Positions 45,739-52,214 of a stretch of 64,000 nucleotides of DNA are shown here, in pieces. The first letter of the stretch is position 1, and every line of letters starts with the position of its first letter. Source of the DNA: DASSUW01 sp963844205 (lineage in GTDB: Bacteria; Actinomycetota; Thermoleophilia; Solirubrobacterales; Solirubrobacteraceae). The stretch lies in NCBI GenBank assembly GCA_963844205.1, contig CAWJNK010000001.1:1612001-1676000 (forward strand). The letters are read 5' to 3'. The notes under the pieces were generated by a model. The model was not told where the DNA came from. It made no database searches and saw nothing but the letters and a program-made list of their open reading frames with translations. A program made the translations under genes and the position numbers.

Positions 45739-45771
45739 GGAAACCCGCAGCGGATGCGCGGAACCCTGCGG
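45739..45771. promoter_or_regulatory. Tandem operator-like elements in the divergent kinase promoter
   Basis: GGAAACCCGCAG (45739-45750) and GGAACCCTGCGG (45760-45771) repeat with 21-bp spacing (two helical turns) between the divergent GAF-kinase and small membrane protein genes. The core is shared with the palindrome at 7064-7078. Possible autoregulatory site. Confidence 0.4.
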
Positions 45772-45832
45772 ACGACGGAAGCGCGCTCGCCGCCGATCCT
45801 TGACACGTACCTGCGACCCGAAAGGACCGGCG

Positions 45833-46051
45833 ATGGCCGCCCACACCGAACTCCCGACCTCCGAGCCCGCGACTGGCGTTGGCCTGCTCCCGATCTTCGC
45901 CATCGCCGTGGTCGTCGCGACGATGGCCATCTGCGCCGTCGTCGCCGCGCCTGGCACGGTCACGCTGATCGTCGCCCTGGCCTCCGTCATCGGCTTCGGG
46001 GCCGGGATCGTGGCCCTCCTGAGCCGCCTCATCGGCCCCGAGGACCACTGA
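45833..46051 (+). CDS. Small two-helix membrane protein, unknown function
   Basis: A 72-aa protein with two hydrophobic helices (LLPIFAIAVVVATMAICAVV and TLIVALASVIGFGAGIVALL). AAAGGA about 8 bases upstream supports ATG 45833. First gene of a tight operon with the flavodoxin (3-base gap) and DUF6544 genes, divergent from the GAF-kinase. Confidence 0.65.
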   Translation: MAAHTELPTSEPATGVGLLPIFAIAVVVATMAICAVVAAPGTVTLIVALASVIGFGAGIVALLSRLIGPEDH

Positions 46052-46054
46052 CGC

Positions 46055-46552
46055 ATGCGCGTCCTCGTCACCGCGGCGAGTCGCCACGGCGCCACGCACG
46101 AGATCGCCGACGCCATCGCCGCCGGCCTCGAGCGCCGGGGCGTTGACGCCGGAGTCCAGCACGCCGAGCAGCTGTCGTCGCTCGACGGCTACGACGCCTA
46201 CGTGATCGGGAGTGCCGTCTACGTCGGCCGTTGGCTCGACACGGCCCGCGAGCTTGTCGAGTCGAACGCCTCCGCGCTTGCCGAGCGCCCGGTGTGGCTG
46301 TTCAGCTCCGGTCCGCTCGGACCACCCGACGCGCTCAAGCCGGAGGGCGACCCCGTCGACGCCGCAGCCCTCGTGGAGGCCGTCGCCGCCGAGGACCACC
46401 GGATCTTCGCCGGGAAGCTGGACCGCAAGCTGCTGTCGTTCGGCGAGAAGGCCGTCGTTCTGGCAGTCCCGGCGCCGGAGGGCGACTTCCGCGACTGGGA
46501 GGCGATCGACGGGTTCGCGGGCGAGATCGCAGGTCATCTCGAGCGCGGATGA
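46055..46552 (+). CDS. Flavodoxin domain protein (HemG/protoporphyrinogen-oxidase-like)
   Basis: A 165-aa FMN-binding flavodoxin fold: VLVTAASRHGATHEIADAIA (phosphate loop, T/S-x-x-G-x-T pattern), DGYDAYVIGSAVYVGRWLD (FMN ring loop) and PVWLFSSGPLG. This short form is related to HemG-type menaquinone-dependent protoporphyrinogen oxidase but may be a general electron carrier. The stop overlaps the next start (ATGA). In this context it may replace ferredoxin or serve menaquinone-linked redox reactions under low oxygen. Confidence 0.83.
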   Translation: MRVLVTAASRHGATHEIADAIAAGLERRGVDAGVQHAEQLSSLDGYDAYVIGSAVYVGRWLDTARELVESNASALAERPVWLFSSGPLGPPDALKPEGDPVDAAALVEAVAAEDHRIFAGKLDRKLLSFGEKAVVLAVPAPEGDFRDWEAIDGFAGEIAGHLERG

Positions 46553-47196
46553 CCCGCTTGGACGAGCCGGTCGAGCGCTACTTCCGGAACGCGATCCGCG
46601 GCGACGCGGAACGCGGGCGCGGGGTGCGCGTCACCATGTCGGGCCGCATCAGGGTCGGTCCGTGGCTGCATTTCAAGGGCGTCGAGACGTGCGACGGCAG
46701 GTCGTTCGTCTGGCAGGCGAGGGTCGCCGGGGGGTTGCTCGTCGTCACCGACCGCTTCGACCGCGTAGCGGGAAGTACGGAAGGCCGGCTCTTCGGCCGC
46801 GTGCGGCTCTTCCGCTCGGCCGACGAGGACACGACGCGCTCGGCGGCGGGCCGTGCGGCGCTCGAGGCGATCTGGGCGCCCCGCAGTCTCCTCCCTGAGA
46901 ACGGCGTCACGTGGCGCGCGGACTCCAACGAGCTCATCGTCGCCTCCTGGGACGTGCCCCCGGAGCGACCCAAAGTGCATCTGCGGATCGACGCCGAAGG
47001 CGCCGTGCTGAGCGCGTGGGCGCAGCGCTGGCGTGGCGACACTGGCTACGTGCCGTGTGGCTGCGAGGTGCACGAGCACCGTCGCTGGAGCGACCTCGTC
47101 GTTCCGAGCCGCGTGACCGTCGGCTGGGACTTCGGCACGCCCGCCTACCAGCCGTTCTTCTCTGCTCAGGTCGAAAGCCTCGCGGAGAACTACTGA
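46549..47196 (+). CDS. DUF6544-like protein, unknown function
   Basis: A 215-aa protein with the pattern of DUF6544: GRIRVGPWLHFKGVETCDG, FVWQARVAGGLLVVTDRFD, GRAALEAIWAPRSLLPENGV and CEVHEHRRWSDLVVPSRVTV. No signal peptide or membrane helix. ATG 46549 overlaps the flavodoxin stop. Its last codons contain motif l. Confidence 0.65.
   Translation: MTRLDEPVERYFRNAIRGDAERGRGVRVTMSGRIRVGPWLHFKGVETCDGRSFVWQARVAGGLLVVTDRFDRVAGSTEGRLFGRVRLFRSADEDTTRSAAGRAALEAIWAPRSLLPENGVTWRADSNELIVASWDVPPERPKVHLRIDAEGAVLSAWAQRWRGDTGYVPCGCEVHEHRRWSDLVVPSRVTVGWDFGTPAYQPFFSAQVESLAENY
47184..47195. promoter_or_regulatory. Recurrent island motif, site l
   Basis: GGAGAACTACTG, exact core, overlaps the end of the DUF6544 gene and lies 114 bp before the NirK-like start. 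Partly coding, so selection on codons is an alternative. Confidence 0.4.
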
Positions 47197-47308
47197 TCGC
47201 CTACGCGGTTACCACGCGCCAGGAGTGCGCCGGAGTCCTGAAGATCGCCGGCGCCGCTCCGCCGACGATGGTGGACGAGAGAGATCCGACCGAAGGACGG
47301 AACTCCCT

Positions 47309-48746
47309 ATGTCCCCACTGCTCATCGATTCCGCGGGCAGCCCTCGGAGCACTCCAGACCAACCGACACCGAGTCGGCCGAGGCCGACCGCCGCGCGTGG
47401 CTCTACGTCGGAATCGGACTCGTCGGCCTCGTCGCCCTGATAGCCGTGCTGGTCTCGATCGTCGCGCTCGCCGCTGGCAGCGAGGCACGGACCGTCGTCG
47501 CTGCTCCCGCGGCCGCGCACGACGAGCACGCCGCGACGGAGCCGGCAGCCGGCGCGCCGACCGCGGCGGACGCCAAGGGCGTCGATTTCGAGAAGTTCGA
47601 GCGGGTCGACCCAGCGCTGCCGCCCGTCCCGGCCGGCGCCGTGAAGACGTTCAAGGTCGACGTCTACCAGCACGTGACGCAGGTCTCGAAGGACCTGGCT
47701 CCGACCGAGGTCTGGAGCACGGCACCGGCAAGAGCATGAAGGTCGACCTGCCGCACTCGCTCGACTTCCACTCCGCCGAGGTCAATCCCGGCATGCGCTA
47801 CGCCGACCTGGCCCCCGGCAAGTCGATGCACTATCGCTTCGTAGCCAAGCACCTGGGCGTGTTCATGTACCACTGCGCCACGCAGCCGGTCCTGATGCAC
47901 ACGGGCGCCGGCATGGTCGGCATGTTGGTGGTCAAGCCGAACGGGCTCGCGCCGGTCGACAAGGAGCTCTCACCCAGCAGGAGTACTACATCGGGGCGCC
48001 CGGCCAGGACGCGGACATGGCCAAGATGGACGCCAAGAAGCCCGACGTCATCGCCTTCAACGGCTACGCCACCAGTACAAGGACGCCCCGATCGACGTGA
48101 AGGTCGGCGAGAAGGTCCGCATGTACGTGCTCAACGCCGGCCCGAGCATCTGGAGCGCCTTCCACGTGATCGGCACCGTCTTCGACCGCACGGTGATCGA
48201 GGGCACCGTCGGCCACGACGCCCAGACCGTCAACCTCGCGCCGTCACAGGGCGGCTGGGTCGAGTTCACGCTCGACGAGGAGGGCGGCTACCCGTTCGTC
48301 ACCCACGCCTTCGGCGACATGGTCAAGGGCGCACTCGGGTGCTCAAGACCCCGAACGCCCCAGCGGGCGCCGGCCACGACATCGGCGGCGGCTCGCACGC
48401 CGCCGCGCAGGCCGAGAAGCCCGCCGCCACACCGGGCGGCGTCGCGGTCAGCTTCGGCGACATGTGGATCAAGTCCGACACGCCGTCGGTGAAGGCAGGC
48501 AAGGTGTCCTTCGACATCAAGAACGAGGGCGCCACCACGCACGGCCTGGCAATTGTGAAGGCGCCCGCCTCTGTGAGCAGCGGCATGGTCGACGGGAGCA
48601 CCTTCCTCGCCAAGGGCGGCGAGCTCGCCGGCGGCGCGTCGGAGACGGTCTCCGCCGAGCTCGAGCCCGGCAAGTACGAGCTCCTGTGCTTTATGGCGGG
48701 CCACTACGCGGCAGGGCAGAAGACGGCCTTCGAGGTCACCCGGTAG
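47309..48746 (+). pseudogene. NirK-like multicopper protein with a C-terminal cupredoxin, several frameshifts
   Basis: AAGGA precedes ATG 47309. Read across frames: an N-terminal anchor helix (LYVGIGLVGLVALIAVLVSI), cupredoxin 1 with LPHSLDFHSAEVNPG and a type-1 copper motif MYHCATQPVLMHTGAGM, cupredoxin 2 with WSAFHVIGTVFDRTVIEGTV and FVTHAFGDMVKGALG (type-2-site His region), then a third cupredoxin-like domain (FGDMWIKSD, LLCFMAGHYAAGQKTAF). Frame breaks lie near 47316 (C run), 47720, 47970, 48071 (A lost) and 48338 (G run). The break near 47720 also loses sequence. Intact relatives reduce nitrite to NO or act as copper oxidases. Confidence 0.75.
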
Positions 48747-48790
48747 GACTCTCTTCGCGCGAGGCGGCTTCCCGGGCTCCGGGGCGCTGC

Positions 48791-49429
48791 CTAAGCGCCG
48801 AGCCGCTCGGCCGCGCGGGTATGCCGACTAGTCGTCGACCCGAGATCTCGTGCGGGCCTGTGCGCGATCACGAGGCCCGCGTTCCAGCCGGGAGCACGTC
48901 CACCGGCCGGCGGCTCGATCGCCTCGGTGTCGATCCCGCTGCGCGCGAGCAGCCACGAGACCACCGAGTTCGAGTTCCACATCTCACCCGTCTCGAGCTC
49001 GTCACGCCCCCACACCGGCGTCGGCAGGCTGCGGACCAGCCCTACGAGCCGACGCGCGACCGAAGCATCCGTCGTAAGCCGCCGTGGCGAGCCGACCGCA
49101 TAGGCCTGGTCCGGGATCGACCCACCACGCCAGCAGCGGACCTCGTAGCGAAACAGGCGCAACGAGCCAAGGCAGCGGCTGCCGACCGCTCCGGTCCGCA
49201 CCACGCCTCGGCTCGCCTCGTCGGCGTCAGGGGACGGCGTGACCTCGATCGCGTAACACGCACCGTCGAGCTCGACGACCAGAGCGCTGTGGTACAGGTC
49301 GCGTCGTGGCCGGTGGCGGCGTGCGGCCTCGATCGCCTCGTACACCCGGCCGTTGAAACGCACGCAGTGACCACCCGCGCCAAGCGGGATCCAGTACAGG
49401 TCCACAGCAGCTGGGGACGACGTCCGCAT
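48791..49429 (-). CDS. Conserved hypothetical protein
   Basis: A 212-aa soluble protein: GAGGHCVRFNGRVYEAIEAA, DLYHSALVVELDGACYAIEV, GSLRLFRYEVRCWRGGSIPD and TGEMWNSNSVVSWLLARSGI with PPAGGRAPGWNAGLVIA near the end. The conserved N-terminal His and the YHSAL/NSNSV blocks suggest an enzyme-like fold, possibly a papain-like or LRAT-like amidase (H and N/C-region), but no catalytic set is certain. Start GTG/ATG at 49429 is 39 bp from motif s. Intact although its neighbours are damaged. Confidence 0.65.
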   Translation of the reverse strand: MRTSSPAAVDLYWIPLGAGGHCVRFNGRVYEAIEAARRHRPRRDLYHSALVVELDGACYAIEVTPSPDADEASRGVVRTGAVGSRCLGSLRLFRYEVRCWRGGSIPDQAYAVGSPRRLTTDASVARRLVGLVRSLPTPVWGRDELETGEMWNSNSVVSWLLARSGIDTEAIEPPAGGRAPGWNAGLVIAHRPARDLGSTTSRHTRAAERLGA

Positions 49430-49467
49430 TACCGTGGCAGCATCGTCTCAACCGTGAGACCTGCCAT

Positions 49468-49479
49468 CCGTAATCAGCC
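49468..49479. promoter_or_regulatory. Recurrent island motif, site s
   Basis: CCGTAATCAGCC, a weak variant, in the 162-bp gap upstream of the minus-strand gene starting at 49429. Confidence 0.25.
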
Positions 49480-49591
49480 GCAGCTCGTCGCGTGTCGACG
49501 GTCATGCTGCTTCTCGACCAGCTGCCAGCGCTCTCCGGACGTGCGCGAGTCCGGGTCACAACGGTTGCGATCCGCGTAGGCGCCGGCTATT

Positions 49592-50300
49592 TCACTCTGT
49601 GGGCAGCCGGGGGTCGAGATACTGCGAGATCCGCTGTGCCGCCGGCGGATCGAGGTTCGGCAGCACCGCGACCACGTAGCCGGACTTCGGGTAGATCCTC
49701 AGATCCCCGTTCATGCCCGGAGCGCCGCCTCCATTGATCAGGGCGCGCGGCGAGCCATGGACTTTGACGACCGCCTCGCGACCCTGCTTCTCTCGAAGCA
49801 CCGCGTTGGCCTCGGCGATCATGCGATTCACGCGCGTGTACGTCAGACCGCGCATCTCGCCGATCTCCGTGTAGCTGAAGCCCGTGACCTGCAACGCCTT
49901 GATTTCTCGGCGCGGATCGGACAGTTCGGAAAACGCGCTCAGCGCCTCGCGCAGTCGCATGCGGATCGCGACCTGGGTCCCGGCGGTCCGGCACATCCCA
50001 CGTGACGGGCTCCTCGCCCCCAGCGTCGAATGAGAGCGACAGGTGGCTTGCCTCGATCCGATGCAGCCGCCACGTTCCGCGCTCGGCGGTCGTGATCATC
50101 CACGCCTGCCAGTTGCGCTCGCGGTCGGGCTGGTAGCGCATGAACTGCTGCCACGCGAACCCACAGGCGTCGTCGACGATCTCGCGCGGCGCGTTCGTCC
50201 GCGACTGCACGGTGCGTACGAACTGGCCGTTGAACTCGCGGAACAGCTCGGCCTCGTCGCCGCGCAGCGGCGGGCGACCGCCCTCGTCCTGAGCGGACAT
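49592..50300 (-). pseudogene. RNA polymerase sigma factor remnant joined to a serine-hydrolase tail
   Basis: From ATG 50300 a sigma-70-like region 2 is read: ELFREFNGQFVRTVQSRTNA, DDACGFAWQQFMRYQPDRER and WMITTAERGTWRLHRIEA. Near 49995 the frame shifts and region 4 follows: RLREALSAFSELSDPRREI, TGFSYTEIGEMRGLTYTRVN, IAEANAVLREKQ. Directly after it, in the same frame, comes GGGAPGMNGDLRIYPKSGYV and VVAVLPNLDPPAAQRISQYL, the C-terminus of a beta-lactamase-family serine hydrolase. A deletion must have fused the end of one gene to the end of another. The hydrolase active-site part is absent. Confidence 0.7.
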
Positions 50301-50418
50301 GACGGCCTACCGCGCGTGTGCGGTCGGGCGACCGCGGCGTGTGCGGTCCGTCTGCGGTCCCGCGGAAAACGGCCTCTGGAAGGCCTTCTCGCTACGACGC
50401 CGTTCGAGGCCCCGAAAA

Positions 50419-50481
50419 GGCCTCAGGAGCGGGGAAAACTGCTGCTTCCTGAGGCCCCCGGAGTCCTCCTGCCAACTCCGG
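50419..50481 (-). terminator. Two hairpins downstream of tRNA-Pro
   Basis: GGCCTCAGGA (50419-50428) pairs with TCCTGAGGCC (50447-50456), and CCGGAGT (50458-50464) with ACTCCGG (50475-50481). They lie 10-70 bases after the 3' end of the minus-strand tRNA; likely transcription end. Confidence 0.5.
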
Positions 50482-50490
50482 GTCCCCAGT

Positions 50491-50564
50491 CGGGGCGGCC
50501 GGATTCGAACCGGCGGACCTCCGCGACCCAAACGCGGCGCTCTACCAGACTGAGCTACGCCCCG
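50491..50564 (-). tRNA. tRNA-Pro (anticodon TGG)
   Basis: A 74-nt cloverleaf. Acceptor stem CGGGGCG pairs with CGCCCCG. The D-arm contains TAGCTCAG...TGGTAGAGC, the anticodon arm CCGCG-TTTGGGT-CGCGG gives anticodon TGG (reads CCA/CCN proline codons), and the T-arm has GGTTCGAATCC. CCA is not encoded. It marks the border between the damaged island and the intact segment; tRNA genes are common integration sites, but no integrase or att repeat was seen. Confidence 0.96.
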
Positions 50565-50602
50565 GTGGCCGCGAGTATGGCAGCAGCCACAATGCACGGC
50601 GC

Positions 50603-51547
50603 ATGCCGGATCGCCAGCGACGCCCGCGCCTGGGCTACGTCCTTGCCGCGGTCGCGGCGCTGATGTTCGCCGTCAACGGGTCGATCGCCAAGTTCCTCCT
50701 CGACGACGGCGTGTCGGCCGCGCACCTGAGCCAGCTGCGGGTGACCGTGTCGTTCGCGCTGCTGGCCGGCGCCCTCGCGCTGGTCGACCGCAACAGGCTG
50801 CGGATCGCGCGGGCCGACGTCCCGCGGATGGCGTGGCTGGGGCTCGCCGGCGTCGCGATCGTGCAGTTCTCGTACTTCCTGGCCATCGACCGGCTGCCGA
50901 TCAGCGTCGCGCTCGTGATCCAGTTCACGGGGCCGCTGATGGTCCTGCTGTGGCTGCGGACCGTGCATGGACGGCGACTGCGGCCGTCCCTTTACGGGGC
51001 CGTCGCGCTGTCCGTGGCCGGCTCGGCGCTCGTCGTGGAGATCTACGACGCCGGGGCGATCGACGGGCTCGGCATCGTGTTCTCGCTCGTGGCCGCGGTC
51101 ACGTTCGCGATCTACCTGATCGGCTTCGAGCGCGCCGGTCACCGCTATGACGCGTTCACGACGCTCACCTGGGGACTCGGGTTCGCGACGCTGTTCTGGC
51201 TCCTCGCCAGCCCGCCGTGGACGTTCCCGCTCGGCGACCTCGACAGCGGACGCAGCGCCGCGCTCGCGCTGGGGGTGGTCGTGATCGGCACGCTCGGTCC
51301 GTTCCTGCTCAACGTCAGCGCGCTGCGGCACCTGCCGGCGGCGCGCGTGGGCGTGGTCGCGACGCTCGAGCCGGTGCTGGCCACGCTCGTGGCCTGGGCG
51401 GTTCACGACCAGGCGCTCGCGGCGCCACAGATCGCGGGTGGCCTGCTGGTCGTCGCCGCCGTCGCGTGGGTCCAGATGCACCCGCCCTCTCCGGAAGTAG
51501 AGGCCTTGCCCGGCTGGCTCAAGACCGCGCCCGTCCGGGCCGATTAA
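50603..51547 (+). CDS. EamA/DMT-family transporter
   Basis: A 314-aa protein with ten predicted helices in two EamA repeats, e.g. GYVLAAVAALMFAVNGSIAK at the start of repeat 1 and GIVFSLVAAVTFAIYLIGFE at the start of repeat 2. RLPISVALVIQFTGPLMVLL and LPAARVGVVATLEPVLATLV are the paired fourth-helix motifs. Likely exports amino acids or other metabolites. ATG 50603 was used; the riboswitch begins right after its stop. Confidence 0.9.
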   Translation: MPDRQRRPRLGYVLAAVAALMFAVNGSIAKFLLDDGVSAAHLSQLRVTVSFALLAGALALVDRNRLRIARADVPRMAWLGLAGVAIVQFSYFLAIDRLPISVALVIQFTGPLMVLLWLRTVHGRRLRPSLYGAVALSVAGSALVVEIYDAGAIDGLGIVFSLVAAVTFAIYLIGFERAGHRYDAFTTLTWGLGFATLFWLLASPPWTFPLGDLDSGRSAALALGVVVIGTLGPFLLNVSALRHLPAARVGVVATLEPVLATLVAWAVHDQALAAPQIAGGLLVVAAVAWVQMHPPSPEVEALPGWLKTAPVRAD

Positions 51548-51550
51548 CCC

Positions 51551-51623
51551 AAGTGACAAGGGCAAACCGCTCGCGAGGGCGGGACGCAAAGCCACGGGGC
51601 TCAAAGAGCTCGCCGGGTTGCCA
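51551..51623 (+). promoter_or_regulatory. Cyclic di-GMP-I (GEMM) riboswitch
   Basis: The aptamer core is clear: GGGCAAACC, P2 stem CCGCTC-GCGA-GGGCGG with a GNRA loop, then GGGACGCAAAGCC, a P3 arm GGGGCTC-AAA-GAGC, and a closing GGGTTGCC whose TTGCC pairs with GGCAA. Its 3' end is only three bases from the ATG of the secreted CAP protein, so ligand binding probably acts on ribosome access. No separate expression platform or Shine-Dalgarno site fits in between. Confidence 0.92.
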
Positions 51624-51626
51624 CAC

Positions 51627-52205
51627 ATGTCTTCCGCGCTCCGAACCACACTCACCGCTCTCCTCACCGCCGCCCTCCTGGTGCCGGCGACGACCGCCGC
51701 GGAGGGCAAGAAGAGGACCCCGGCCAAGGCTCAGGTCGCGCAGGAGTGCGTGGACGCCGACCTCGAGGCCACGAACGAGAACGTCGGCCGCATCCGCGCC
51801 GCGATCCTCTGCCTGCACAACCAGATCCGCGCCGAGCACGACCTCCCCTCGCTGCGCGAGAACAAGCGCCTGCGCAAGGCCGCGCTCGGCCACTCCAAGG
51901 ACATGGTGCGCGACAGCTTCTTCGAGCACACCACGCCGGAGGGCGTGACGATGGTCGACCGCATCCTCAAGGCCAAGTACGTCCGCGAGGACGAGGGCTG
52001 GATCCTCGGCGAGAACCTCGCGTGGGGCACCGGCTCGCTCGGCACGCCGCGCGGCGCCGTCAAGGCCTGGATGGACTCCCCCGGCCATCGCGCCAACCTC
52101 CTCAAGCCCGGCTACCGCGAGATGGGCGTCGGCGTGGTCACCGGCGTCCCGGTCTCGGACGCCGCTGGCGCCACCTACACGGTCGACTTCGGGGCGCGCC
52201 GCTAG
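51627..52205 (+). CDS. Secreted CAP-domain (SCP/PR-1) protein under c-di-GMP riboswitch
   Basis: A 192-aa protein: signal peptide (LRTTLTALLTAALLVPATTA), linker, then a CAP domain with CLHNQIRAEHDLPSLRENKR, AALGHSKDMVRDSFFEHTTP, GENLAWGTGSLGTP and AWMDSPGHRANLLKPGYREM (GHRxNLL signature). The two CAP histidines (GHSKD and PGHRA) are present. ATG 51627 follows the aptamer; an upstream TTG at 51618 would lie inside it. Bacterial CAP proteins are exported and may be cell-wall or protease-linked; c-di-GMP control suggests a surface or biofilm role. Confidence 0.88.
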   Translation: MSSALRTTLTALLTAALLVPATTAAEGKKRTPAKAQVAQECVDADLEATNENVGRIRAAILCLHNQIRAEHDLPSLRENKRLRKAALGHSKDMVRDSFFEHTTPEGVTMVDRILKAKYVREDEGWILGENLAWGTGSLGTPRGAVKAWMDSPGHRANLLKPGYREMGVGVVTGVPVSDAAGATYTVDFGARR

Positions 52206-52214
52206 CCTGGCGGC

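Noticed and set aside
50491..50564. tRNA-Pro as the attachment site of an integrated element
   Set aside because: No integrase, no direct repeat of the tRNA 3' end and no phage genes were seen on either side.
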